Below, piece after piece: positions 22,836-30,971 of a DNA stretch of 30,971 nt; positions within the stretch are counted from its first letter, which is position 1; each line of letters starts with the position of its first letter. Location: NCBI GenBank assembly GCA_051747505.1, contig JBNJGE010000015.1:1-30971 (forward strand). Direction: 5' to 3'. Source of the stretch: Albimonas sp051747505. GTDB taxonomy: Bacteria; Pseudomonadota; Alphaproteobacteria; Rhodobacterales; Rhodobacteraceae. The position numbers and the translations under genes were made by a program. The notes under the pieces are model-generated. The model was not told where the DNA came from. It made no database searches and saw only the letters and a list, made by a program, of their open reading frames with translations.

Positions 22836-23459
22836 ATGGAAATCGTTCTGCTCGAACGCGTCGAGAAGCTGGGCCAGATGGGCGACGTCGTGAACGTCAA
22901 GCCCGGCTTCGCGCGCAACTTCCTCCTGCCCCAGGGCAAGGCCCTGCGGGCGACGAAGACCAACATCGCCCGCTTCGAGGCCGAGAAGGCCCAGCTCGAG
23001 GCCCGCAACCTGGAGCGCAAGGCCGAGGCCGAGCGCGTGGCGAAGGATCTCGACGGCAAGACCTTCATCATCATCCGCTCCGCCTCCGACATGGGCTCCC
23101 TCTACGGCTCGGTCAGCACCCGGCACATTGCCGAGGCCGCCTCCGAGGCCGGCTTCGAGATGGACCGCCGCCAGGTCCAGCTCGACAAGCCGATCAAGGA
23201 GCTCGGGCTGCACGATCTGCGCATCCACCTCCACCCGGAGGTGATCGTGGACGTGACCATCAACGTCGCCCGCTCCCCCGAGGAGGCCGAGCTCCAAGCG
23301 TCCGGCCGCACCATCCAGGAGCAGCGCGCCGAGGAAGAGGCCGCCGCGGAGTTCGACATCCAGGAGCTTTTCGAGGACGAGGAGGCCGCCGAGGAGGCTT
23401 CCGAGAGCCTGCTCGCCGACCCGCGCGGCGCCGAGGACGAGGAGGAGCCCCGGACCTGA
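22836..23459 (+). CDS. rplI: 50S ribosomal protein L9, with acidic C-terminal extension
   Basis: The 207-residue protein has the L9 N-terminal rRNA-binding domain (VEKLGQMGDVVNVKPGFARNFLLPQGKA, 10-37), the long connecting helix and a C-terminal domain to about 148. Residues 150-207 form an extra tail very rich in Glu, Asp and Ala, lengthening it well beyond the usual 150; such tails occur in alphaproteobacterial L9. It starts 11 bases after rpsR. Confidence 0.97.
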   Translation: MEIVLLERVEKLGQMGDVVNVKPGFARNFLLPQGKALRATKTNIARFEAEKAQLEARNLERKAEAERVAKDLDGKTFIIIRSASDMGSLYGSVSTRHIAEAASEAGFEMDRRQVQLDKPIKELGLHDLRIHLHPEVIVDVTINVARSPEEAELQASGRTIQEQRAEEEAAAEFDIQELFEDEEAAEEASESLLADPRGAEDEEEPRT

Positions 23460-23488
23460 TCCGGCCCTCCCCGACCCGACAAAAATGG

Positions 23489-23518
23489 AACGGCCGCGGC
23501 GCGAACGCCGCGGCCGTT
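23489..23518 (+). terminator. Bidirectional terminator between rplI and cupin gene
   Basis: A perfect 13-bp stem (23489-23501 with 23506-23518) closes a CGAA tetraloop. Short T-runs or A-runs flank it on both sides (TTTC at the plus-strand exit; AAAAA at 23481-23485, giving a T-run on the minus strand). It serves the convergent rplI and cupin genes. Confidence 0.85.
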
Positions 23519-23534
23519 TCGATTCCCGGCCGGC

Positions 23535-23990
23535 TCAGCCCGCCGGCACGCCCAGTCGCAGCCCGCAGCGCGCCGCGATCTCGCTCAGCCGCGCCACATC
23601 CGGCGGCCCGGCCTCCGGAAACTCGGTCGTCCCCTCCGGCAGGGGCTCCCCGGCCTGGGAGAAGAACGCGTCGTGAATCACCCCCGGCGTATTCACGATC
23701 ATCAGCATGCCCGACGCCTCGCCCACATTGGTGAAGGCGTGCGCCGCCCCCGTCGGGACCTTCACGAAGTCCCCCGGCCCCGCCTTGACGGTCTCCCCGC
23801 CCAGAAGGAACTCGAAGCGCCCGTCCACGACATAGAAGGACTCGTCGTCCTCCGGATGCGTGTTGGGCGGCGCCCCGGCCCCCGGCGCCACCCGCGCCTC
23901 CACCAGGCTGTAGGCCCCGCCCGTGTCAGGGCTGCGGGCGAGGAAGCGCAGGATGCAGCCCAGCAGGTGATAGGTGTTCGTCTCGGCCAT
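23535..23990 (-). CDS. Cupin-domain protein, divergent from a TetR regulator
   Basis: The 151-residue single-domain cupin has motif 1 around NTHPEDDESFYVVDGRFEF (43-61) and motif 2 GDFVKVPTGAAHAFTN (73-88). The usual HxH of motif 1 is N43-x-H45, with E50 and H84 in place, so metal binding may be altered. The family includes quercetin-dioxygenase-like enzymes and small-molecule binders; the substrate cannot be read. The ATG at 23990 has an AAGGAG motif 8 bases upstream; an upstream in-frame start at 24035 would add 15 residues across the operator region and is rejected. Confidence 0.82.
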   Translation of the reverse strand: MAETNTYHLLGCILRFLARSPDTGGAYSLVEARVAPGAGAPPNTHPEDDESFYVVDGRFEFLLGGETVKAGPGDFVKVPTGAAHAFTNVGEASGMLMIVNTPGVIHDAFFSQAGEPLPEGTTEFPEAGPPDVARLSEIAARCGLRLGVPAG

Positions 23991-24034
23991 CACGCCGTCT
24001 CCTTGCAGGCCGGCGCAGGACCGGCTACCTCTCA

Positions 24035-24069
24035 TGAGACATTTGTATCACAAAGAGACGTCTGTCTCA
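24035..24069. promoter_or_regulatory. Tandem dyad operators between cupin and tetR genes
   Basis: Two GAGAC-N4-GTCTC-type sites, one with one mismatch (24036-24049, GAGACatttGTATC) and one perfect (24055-24068, GAGACgtctGTCTC), are spaced 19 bases apart. A further dyad TTTGT-ATC-ACAAA (24042-24054) lies between and overlaps both. This is a plausible binding region for the adjacent TetR protein controlling both genes. It is one of the few AT-rich spots in the window. Confidence 0.68.
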
Positions 24070-24084
24070 CAGGGGAATCCGCAC

Positions 24085-24690
24085 ATGCCCGACGCGCCGG
24101 ACCGCAGCGGCCAGAAGGCCCGCACCCGCGCCGACCTGCTCGCCGCCGCGCGCCGCCTGATGGCGGACGGGGAGGAGGTCACCGTCGCCGCCGCCGCGCG
24201 CGCCGCCCGCGTCTCCCGCGCCACCGCCTACCGCTACTTCTCCGACCCCGAGACGCTGGTGCTGGAGGCCGCCCTCGACCCCGAGGTGCGCCCCACCGGG
24301 GACATCCTCGCCGGTCTCGACGACCCCAGGGCACGCGCCCTCGCGGTCCAGGCCCATTTCCTCCAGCTCGCCCGCGCCGAGCAATCGCGCTTCCGTCCCT
24401 ATCTCGCCCGCACCATGGACGCCTGGGTGAAGCGCGGCCCGCGCGCCCGCCTGCGCGGCGCCCGCCGCGTGGCCGCCTTCCGCGCCGCCCTCGCCCCCGC
24501 GCGGGAGCGCATGGACGCGCGCGACTTCGACGATCTCGTGCACGGCCTCTCGGCGCTGACCGGCATCGAGGCCCATGTCGCCCTCGCCGATGTCTGCCGC
24601 CTCTCGCCCCGCGACGCCGACCGCGCCGCCCGCAGCGCCGCCGAGGCGCTGCTCGACCAGCGCCTCCCCCGCCAGCCGGCATCCGCGTGA
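24085..24690 (+). CDS. TetR family transcriptional regulator
   Basis: The 201-residue protein has an N-terminal TetR helix-turn-helix (about 14-60; recognition region VSRATAYRYFSDPETLVLEAAL), then a helical ligand-binding domain of no recognised subgroup. It is divergent from the cupin gene over a 94-base region with tandem dyads, so it probably represses the cupin gene and itself. The start is the ATG at 24085 with AGGGGA about 10 bases upstream. The ligand is unknown. Confidence 0.88.
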   Translation: MPDAPDRSGQKARTRADLLAAARRLMADGEEVTVAAAARAARVSRATAYRYFSDPETLVLEAALDPEVRPTGDILAGLDDPRARALAVQAHFLQLARAEQSRFRPYLARTMDAWVKRGPRARLRGARRVAAFRAALAPARERMDARDFDDLVHGLSALTGIEAHVALADVCRLSPRDADRAARSAAEALLDQRLPRQPASA

Positions 24691-24731
24691 AACTTGTCGC
24701 GCCGCAAGGCATGGCGCTGACCGCCCGCGCG

Positions 24732-24765
24732 GGTTATCCCCGTCCTTCACATGCCGGGGATAACC
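24732..24765. promoter_or_regulatory. Perfect 11-bp inverted repeat upstream of dnaB
   Basis: GGTTATCCCCG (24732-24742) and CGGGGATAACC (24755-24765) are perfect inverted copies around a 12-base spacer. They sit 44 bases before the dnaB start and have no T-run. They could be an operator or an RNA hairpin that ends the tetR message. The TTATCCCC core only partly resembles a DnaA box. Confidence 0.5.
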
Positions 24766-24808
24766 GGCCGCCGGTGTAAGGCAGGGGCCCGAGCAGGGAG
24801 AGTACGAC

Positions 24809-26299
24809 ATGGCGGACGGATCGCAGCCCCCCCAGGACGCGCCCGACCAGGCCCCCTCGCTGCCCAGCAATGTGGAGGCCGAGCAGGCCCTGCTGGGCGC
24901 GATTCTCGTCAACAACGAGGTCTATGACCGGGTCTCGGGACTGCTCGAGTCCCACCATTTCTACGACCCCGTCCACGCCCGAATCTTCGAGACCGCCGCG
25001 CGCCGCATCCAGAAGAACGCGCTCGCCTCCCCCGTCACCCTCAAGGCCTTCCTGGAGGACGACGAGGGCCTGCGCGAGATCGGCGGCCCCTCCTATCTCG
25101 CCCGCCTGGCCGGCTCGGCCATCTCCCTCTACTCGGCCAAGGACTACGCCGAGACCATCCGCGACCTCGCCCTGCGCCGGGAGCTGATGCGCATCGGCGA
25201 CGAGATCCGCGGCCGCGCCTCGGAGGCCGACCCTGACGCCGACCCCTCCGACCAGATCGTGGAGGCCGAGCAGAAGCTCTACCAGCTCGCCGAAACCGGC
25301 CGGCGCGAGGGCGGCTTCCGCTCCTTCCTCTCCGCGGCGACCGACGCCATCGAGGTCGCCAACGCCGCCTACCAGCGCGACGGCGGCCTCGCGGGCATCT
25401 CCACCGGCCTTGCGGACCTCGACCGCAAGCTCGGCGGCCTGCACCCTTCGGACCTGCTGATCCTCGCGGGCCGCCCCTCCATGGGCAAGACGTCGCTGGC
25501 CACCAACATCGCCTTCAACATCGCCAGGGCCTTCCGCGAGGGCGACCGCCCCGACGGAACCTTCGCAACCCTCAACGGCGGCCGCGTCGGCTTCTTCTCG
25601 CTGGAGATGTCGGCCGAGCAGCTCGCCACCCGGATCCTGTCCGAGCAGGCCCGCGTTCCCTCGGAGCAGATCCGTCGCGGCGACATGGAGGAGGAGGAGT
25701 TCCGCCGCTTCGTCGAGGCCGCGCGCGAGCTCGAGCGCATGCCCTTCTACATCGACGACACGCCCGCGCTCGCCATCTCCACGCTGGCCGCCCGCGCCCG
25801 GCGCCTCAAGCGCCAGCACGGCCTCGACGCGCTGTTCGTGGACTACCTCCAGCTCGTCCGCGGCTCCTCCAGCTCCGAGAACCGGGTCAACGAGATCGCC
25901 GACATCTCCATGGGCCTCAAGGCCATCGCCAAGGAGCTCAACATCCCCGTCGTCGCCCTCTCCCAGCTCTCCCGCCAGGTCGAGCAGCGCGAGGACAAGC
26001 GGCCGCAGTTGTCCGACCTGCGCGAATCCGGCTCCATCGAACAGGACGCCGACGTGGTGATGTTCGTGTTCCGCGAGGAGTACTACAAGGAACGCGAGAA
26101 GCCCTCGGACACCGACATGGAGGGCATGATGAAGTGGCAGGAGGTCATGGAATCCGTCCGCGGCAAGGCCGAGGTCATCATCGGCAAGCAGCGCCACGGC
26201 CCCATCGGCGCCGTCGAGCTCGCCTTCGAGGGCCGCTTCACCCGCTTCGGCAATCTCGCCCGCCCCGACCAGATCGCCCAGTATGGCGGCGAGTTCTGA
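24809..26299 (+). CDS. dnaB: Replicative DNA helicase
   Basis: The 496-residue RecA-fold helicase has the N-terminal primase-binding domain (PSNVEAEQALLGAIL, 19-33), Walker A GRPSMGKTS (221-229), ISTGLADLD (197-205), Walker B VDYLQL (344-349), and the later SQLSRQVEQREDKRPQLSDLRESGSIEQDAD motif. It unwinds DNA at the replication fork. No intein is present. The ATG has a GGGAG/GAG motif 7-9 bases upstream. It overlaps alr by 17 bases. Confidence 0.98.
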   Translation: MADGSQPPQDAPDQAPSLPSNVEAEQALLGAILVNNEVYDRVSGLLESHHFYDPVHARIFETAARRIQKNALASPVTLKAFLEDDEGLREIGGPSYLARLAGSAISLYSAKDYAETIRDLALRRELMRIGDEIRGRASEADPDADPSDQIVEAEQKLYQLAETGRREGGFRSFLSAATDAIEVANAAYQRDGGLAGISTGLADLDRKLGGLHPSDLLILAGRPSMGKTSLATNIAFNIARAFREGDRPDGTFATLNGGRVGFFSLEMSAEQLATRILSEQARVPSEQIRRGDMEEEEFRRFVEAARELERMPFYIDDTPALAISTLAARARRLKRQHGLDALFVDYLQLVRGSSSSENRVNEIADISMGLKAIAKELNIPVVALSQLSRQVEQREDKRPQLSDLRESGSIEQDADVVMFVFREEYYKEREKPSDTDMEGMMKWQEVMESVRGKAEVIIGKQRHGPIGAVELAFEGRFTRFGNLARPDQIAQYGGEF

Positions 26300-27419
26300 G
26301 CGCCCCCTCACGGCGCCCGCGACGGCGGCCCCCGGCTGGTCCCGCCCCCGGCTGACCATCGACCTTTCCGCGCTCGCCGGGAACTGGCGCGCGCTCGACC
26401 GCCTCTCCGGCCGGGCGGAGACGGCGGCTGTGGTCAAGGCCGACGCTTATGGCTGCGGCCTCGCCCCCGCCGCCCGCGCCCTTCGCGCCGCGGGCGCGCG
26501 CACCTTCTTCGTCGCCCAGACGCCGGAGGGCGCCGCGCTGCGCGAGGCCCTCGGCCCGGGGCCGGTCATCTACGTCTTCAACGGCTTCATGGACGAAGAC
26601 GCGGAGCTCCAGGCCGCCCACGACCTGCGCCCCGTCCTCAACGCCCCCGACCAGCTCGCGCGCCTCGCGGAGAACCTCTCCGCCTTCCCCGTCCGCCCGA
26701 AGATCGGCGTGCATATCGAGACCGGCATGAACCGCATGGCCTTCACGAGCCGGGAGCTCGACGGCCTCCGCGCCGGCCCCCTGCCGGAGGTCGAGGTCGC
26801 GCTGGTCATGTCCCATCTCGCCTGCGCCGACGACCCGCGACATTCCATGAACCCCCGCCAGCGCATCGCCTTCGCCAGCCGCGCCGCGCTGACCCAGGGC
26901 TTCGCCCGCGGCGCCGCGCTCTCGCTCGCGGCCACCGGCGGCATCCTGCTGGGCGAGGGCTACCATTTCGACCTCGTCCGCCCCGGCGTCGGCCTCTACG
27001 GCGGCCTTCCCTTCGCCGAGGCGAAGCCCGTCGCCCATCTGGAGGCCCCCTTCCTCCAGATCCGCGAGATCCCGAAGGGCGAGTCGGTCGGCTACGGCTG
27101 CACCTGGACCGCCCCGCGCCCTTCCCGCATCGGCGTACTGCCCGTGGGCTACGCCGACGGCTTCCACCGCATCGCCTCCCCCGGCGCGCGCGTGGTCGTC
27201 GAGGGCCGCCCCGCCCCTCTGGTCGGCCGCGTGTCCATGGACATGATCACGGTGGACCTCACCGACCTGCCCGAACCCGCCCCGGGCGCGACCGCCCAGA
27301 TCCTGGGCGACGAAATCACCGTGGACGAGCTCGCCGGCCATGCCGGGACCATCGGCTACGAGATCCTCACCGCGCTCGGCCGCCGCCATGTCCGGCGCCA
27401 CATCAACGCCCCAGCTTGA
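26283..27419 (+). CDS. alr: Alanine racemase
   Basis: The 378-residue PLP enzyme has the lysine K52 in VVKADAYGCG, HIETGMNRMAF (144-154), and the second catalytic tyrosine Y271 in SVGYGCTW. It makes D-alanine for peptidoglycan. It starts inside the dnaB end (17-base overlap), a common alphaproteobacterial dnaB-alr arrangement. The first 22 residues are a low-complexity extension. Confidence 0.97.
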   Translation: MAASSERPLTAPATAAPGWSRPRLTIDLSALAGNWRALDRLSGRAETAAVVKADAYGCGLAPAARALRAAGARTFFVAQTPEGAALREALGPGPVIYVFNGFMDEDAELQAAHDLRPVLNAPDQLARLAENLSAFPVRPKIGVHIETGMNRMAFTSRELDGLRAGPLPEVEVALVMSHLACADDPRHSMNPRQRIAFASRAALTQGFARGAALSLAATGGILLGEGYHFDLVRPGVGLYGGLPFAEAKPVAHLEAPFLQIREIPKGESVGYGCTWTAPRPSRIGVLPVGYADGFHRIASPGARVVVEGRPAPLVGRVSMDMITVDLTDLPEPAPGATAQILGDEITVDELAGHAGTIGYEILTALGRRHVRRHINAPA

Positions 27420-27477
27420 CAGACGGCCCGCCCCGCGGGCACTCCACCCTCGCCGCGCCAGGAGAAATGCCACCGCC

Positions 27478-28272
27478 ATGCCGATCCTCCTCGCCATCCA
27501 GGGCTTTCTCGCCGCCATCGGGCGCGCCGTTCTCGGCCTCTGCGCCGCCGCCGGCAGCCTGACCCTGTTCATGGCCGAAGGCGTCCGCCACGCCCTCACG
27601 CCCCCCTGGTATCCGGGCGAGTTCGGCCGCCAGCTCCTGCGCATCGGCTACTTCTCGCTGCCCGTGGTGGGCCTCACCGCCCTCTTCACCGGCGGCGCGC
27701 TGGCGCTGCAGATCTACTCCGGCGGGGCCCGCTTCAACGCCGAGGCCGTTGTCCCCTCCATCGTCGCCATCGGCGTGGTGCGGGAGCTCGGCCCCGTCAT
27801 CGGCGGCCTGATGGTCGCCGGCCGCGTCTCGGCCTCGATCGCGGCCGAGCTCGGCACCATGCGCGTGACCGAGCAGATCGACGCTCTGGTGACCCTCTCC
27901 ACCAACCCCATGAAGTTCCTCGTGGCCCCTCGCCTTCTGGCCGCCACCCTGACCCTGCCGGTGCTGGTCTTCATCGGCGACATCATTGGCATCATGGGCG
28001 GCTTCCTCGTCGGCGTCGGCCGGCTCGACTTCAACGCCGCCACCTACATCAACACGACCGAGCAGTACCTGACCGTCGATGACGTCACCTCCGGCCTGAT
28101 CAAGGCGGCGGTCTTCGGCTTCATCATCGCCCTGATGGGCTGCTACCAGGGCTACAACTCCGCCCGCGGCGCCCAGGGCGTGGGCGGCGCGACCACCAAC
28201 GCCGTCGTCTCCGCCTCCATCCTGATCCTGGCGGCCAACTACATCCTGACCGAGGCCCTGTTCCCGGCATGA
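27478..28272 (+). CDS. mlaE: MlaE-type ABC permease (phospholipid transport)
   Basis: The 264-residue membrane protein has the MlaE/YrbE core: GALALQIYSGG, VVRELGPVIGGLMVAGRVSASIAAELGTM (about 101-128) and EQIDAL (132-137), with about five membrane helices. MlaE is the inner-membrane part of the Mla lipid-transport system with MlaF and MCE protein MlaD. The ATG at 27478 is preceded by AGGAG 13 bases away. It overlaps mlaF by 4 bases (ATGA). No mlaD lies in the window. Confidence 0.94.
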   Translation: MPILLAIQGFLAAIGRAVLGLCAAAGSLTLFMAEGVRHALTPPWYPGEFGRQLLRIGYFSLPVVGLTALFTGGALALQIYSGGARFNAEAVVPSIVAIGVVRELGPVIGGLMVAGRVSASIAAELGTMRVTEQIDALVTLSTNPMKFLVAPRLLAATLTLPVLVFIGDIIGIMGGFLVGVGRLDFNAATYINTTEQYLTVDDVTSGLIKAAVFGFIIALMGCYQGYNSARGAQGVGGATTNAVVSASILILAANYILTEALFPA

Positions 28273-29033
28273 GCGACGCGCCCCCCATGATCGCCCTCAA
28301 GGACGTGCGGAAGGCCTTCGGCTCGAACCACGTCCTGCGCGGCGTGAACCTCGAGGTGCCGCAGGGAAGCTCCATGGTCATCATCGGCGGCTCCGGCACC
28401 GGCAAGTCCGTGCTGCTGAAATGCGTCCTGGGCATCGTCGCCGCCGACTCCGGCCGCATCGAGATCCACGGAGAGCCCGCCACCCGCCGCAACCGCGACG
28501 AGATGCTGGAGCGTTTCGGCATGCTCTTCCAGGGCGGCGCCCTCTTCGACTCCCTGCCGGTGTGGGAGAACATCGCCTTCCGCATGCGCCACGGCGCCCA
28601 CACCCGGCCCCGCTCCGAGGCCCGCGAGATCGCCGTCGAGAAGCTGCGCCGCGTCGGCCTCTCCCCCGACACCGCCGACCTCTACCCCGCCGAGCTCTCC
28701 GGCGGCATGCAGAAGCGCGTCGGCCTCGCCCGCGCCATCGCCACCGACCCCGAGATCATCTTCTTCGACGAGCCCACCACCGGCCTCGACCCCATCATGG
28801 CCCGCGTCATCAACGACCTGATCCGGGAGCTCGTCACCGATCTCGGCGCCACCGCCGTGACCATCACCCACGACATGGGCAGCGTGCGCGCCGTGGGCGA
28901 CCGCGTGGCCATGATCCACGGCGGCGTCATCCGCTGGGAAGGCAGCGTCCAGGCGATGGACGAAACCGACGACCCCTACGTCACCCAGTTCATCCACGGC
29001 CGCGCCGAAGGCCCGATCGCGGCGATCCGATGA
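28269..29033 (+). CDS. mlaF: MlaF-type ABC transporter ATPase
   Basis: The 254-residue ATPase has Walker A GGSGTGKS (40-47), Q-loop Q88, signature LSGGMQKR (143-150), Walker B IIFFDEP (163-169) and switch histidine H201. The LFQGGALFDSLPVWENIAF segment (86-104) is typical of MlaF. It powers MlaE. Overlaps at both ends by 4 bases suggest tight coupling to mlaE and to the pqiA-like gene. Confidence 0.95.
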   Translation: MSDAPPMIALKDVRKAFGSNHVLRGVNLEVPQGSSMVIIGGSGTGKSVLLKCVLGIVAADSGRIEIHGEPATRRNRDEMLERFGMLFQGGALFDSLPVWENIAFRMRHGAHTRPRSEAREIAVEKLRRVGLSPDTADLYPAELSGGMQKRVGLARAIATDPEIIFFDEPTTGLDPIMARVINDLIRELVTDLGATAVTITHDMGSVRAVGDRVAMIHGGVIRWEGSVQAMDETDDPYVTQFIHGRAEGPIAAIR

Positions 29034-29578
29034 GACGGGCGTCTCCCGAAGGGGGCTGCGCCGAGCGGGGGCGTCGAGCCCCCGCCCGCCGCGCCGCCCC
29101 TGCGGGGCGGCCGCCCGCCTTCCCCGCCGGCGCCCGCGACCGCGCCCTCCTCGCCGCCAACCTCGCCCTGCTCGTCCTCTGGCCCGTCGCCTGGACGGTC
29201 CCCGTCGCCCGCGCCGGCCTCCTGCCCTTCCTGGAGGGCGAGCCCGTCTCCGTCCTCTCGGCCCTCGCCGCCCTCTGGCCCACGGACCCGTGGCTCGCCG
29301 GCCTCGTCGCCGGGCTCGCCGTCGCCCTGCCCTGGGCCAAGACCGCGGCGCTGGTCGCCTGGCATATCGGCCGGCTGCCCCGGCGCGGCCTCCCCGCGCT
29401 CGCCTGGCTCGGCCGCCTCTCCATGGCCGAGGTCTTCCTCGTGGCCCTGCTCGTCGCCCTCATGCGCGGCCCTGTCCTCGGCCATGTCGAGCCCGCCCGC
29501 GGCCTCGCCCTCTTCGCCGCCTGCGCCCTCGCCTCCCTCGCCCTCTCCATCCTCGCCGAGCGGCGCAGCGCCCCATGA
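29030..29578 (+). CDS. PqiA-like membrane protein
   Basis: The 182-residue protein has an Arg/Ala/Pro-rich start (1-40), then about four hydrophobic helices. The segment RLSMAEVFLVALLVALMRGPVLGHVEPARGLALFAACALASL (about 127-168) fits the paraquat-inducible protein A family, inner-membrane partners of MCE (Pqi) lipid transport. Its ATG overlaps the mlaF stop by 4 bases, which suits a lipid-transport role. The first 30 residues are encoded by strong palindromes (see findings). Only one PqiA unit is present, compared with two in E. coli PqiA. Confidence 0.72.
   Translation: MRRASPEGGCAERGRRAPARRAAPAGRPPAFPAGARDRALLAANLALLVLWPVAWTVPVARAGLLPFLEGEPVSVLSALAALWPTDPWLAGLVAGLAVALPWAKTAALVAWHIGRLPRRGLPALAWLGRLSMAEVFLVALLVALMRGPVLGHVEPARGLALFAACALASLALSILAERRSAP
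29066..29112 (+). repeat. Palindromic sequences inside the start of the pqiA-like gene
   Basis: A GGGGGC/GCCCCC hairpin (about 29067-29084) and a GCCGCCCC/GGGGCGGC hairpin (about 29092-29110) lie in the coding region. The second shares the CGCGCCGCCCCT-GCGG core with the hairpin at 1838-1863 and resembles 15583-15598. They may be copies of a REP-like palindromic element. Confidence 0.5.
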
Positions 29579-29901
29579 CCGAGATCATCGCGGTCCTCGC
29601 CGGCATCCTCGCCGCCGCCGCCCTCTTCGCCGCGCTGCTGTGGTCCCTCGCCCAGAGCTTCCGAGAACGCGGCCCCCTGCGCCTCGCGCATATCGCGGCC
29701 ATCGCCGCCACGATCCTCGTCATGGCCTTCCTGACCTGGCGCATGCCCCTGCCCGCCCAGGCCGCCGGCGCCGCGCTGGCCCTCGCCGGCCTGACCCTCC
29801 TGTTCCTTGAGCGCCGCTGGAACCGCCTCCTCCCCCTCGCCCAGCTCCTCGCCGGCCTGGCGGTGGCCGCCGGCTTGCCCTTCGCCGCCTCAGGGCCTTA
29901 A
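29575..29901 (+). CDS. Small multi-helix membrane protein of unknown function
   Basis: The 108-residue protein has three or four hydrophobic helices (about 4-26, 36-56, 62-80, 86-104) separated by short basic loops such as QSFRERGPLR and LERRWNR. I do not recognise the family. Its ATG overlaps the pqiA-like stop by 4 bases and radA follows after 8, so it is probably in the same transcript as mlaE-mlaF. A role with the lipid transporter is only a guess from position. Confidence 0.72.
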   Translation: MTEIIAVLAGILAAAALFAALLWSLAQSFRERGPLRLAHIAAIAATILVMAFLTWRMPLPAQAAGAALALAGLTLLFLERRWNRLLPLAQLLAGLAVAAGLPFAASGP

Positions 29902-29909
29902 ACGCCCCC

Positions 29910-30971
<1,062 letters not shown>

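Noticed and set aside
24732..24742. DnaA box before dnaB
   Set aside because: TTATCCCCG differs from TTATNCACA at key positions and forms part of an inverted repeat; no cluster of boxes is present.

Overview
The window is a gene-dense, very GC-rich (over 70% by eye) chromosomal segment of an alphaproteobacterium, most likely Rhodobacterales (Paracoccaceae-like). The main reasons are a complete Rhodobacter capsulatus-type gene transfer agent (GTA) structural cluster lying directly downstream of acpP-fabF-mltG, and alphaproteobacterial versions of rpsF-rpsR-rplI, dnaB-alr and mlaE-mlaF-radA. No rRNA, tRNA, transposase, integrase or CRISPR was seen. No gene-free stretch exceeds 300 bases; the longest are 21972-22188 and 12110-12304.

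Layout. Positions 18-2248 (+) carry a YggT membrane protein, a DUF167/YggU protein, a UDP-glucuronate 4-epimerase-like sugar epimerase and a small TraR/DksA-type zinc-finger protein. Positions 2255-17343 (-) are the GTA cluster, read right to left: small terminase g1, large terminase g2, portal g3, g3.5, prohead protease g4, capsid g5, an extra Ig-like gene not in the R. capsulatus cluster, g6 adaptor, g7 stopper, g8 terminator, g9 tail tube, g10/g10.1 chaperones, g11 tape measure, g12-g14 baseplate and peptidase, g15 megatron, and a DUF2793 protein. Positions 17508-21971 (-) are the fatty-acid operon fabD-fabG, acpP, fabF, plus mltG. Positions 22189-23459 (+) are rpsF-rpsR-rplI, ended by a 13-bp hairpin terminator. 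A divergent cupin/TetR pair (23535-24690) follows, then dnaB-alr, mlaE-mlaF-pqiA-like, a small membrane protein and radA (cut by the window edge).

How it works together. The GTA genes encode a small siphovirus-like particle that packages host DNA. Nearly all its genes overlap or abut, implying one long translationally coupled message. The exceptions are two gaps (15531-15635 and 12110-12304) that bracket the portal-protease-capsid block and are filled with strong hairpins. In the leader, a sigma70-like promoter candidate sits upstream of a strong intrinsic terminator, which itself lies upstream of g1, so the operon appears to need read-through, or the leader makes a short RNA. Lysis genes, head spikes, tail fibres and the activator gafA are not in the window; in R. 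capsulatus they are encoded elsewhere.

The most useful leads are the terminator-containing GTA leader, the extra gene between capsid and adaptor, the hairpins bracketing the capsid block, and a dispersed GC-rich palindrome that appears inside the start of the pqiA-like gene.
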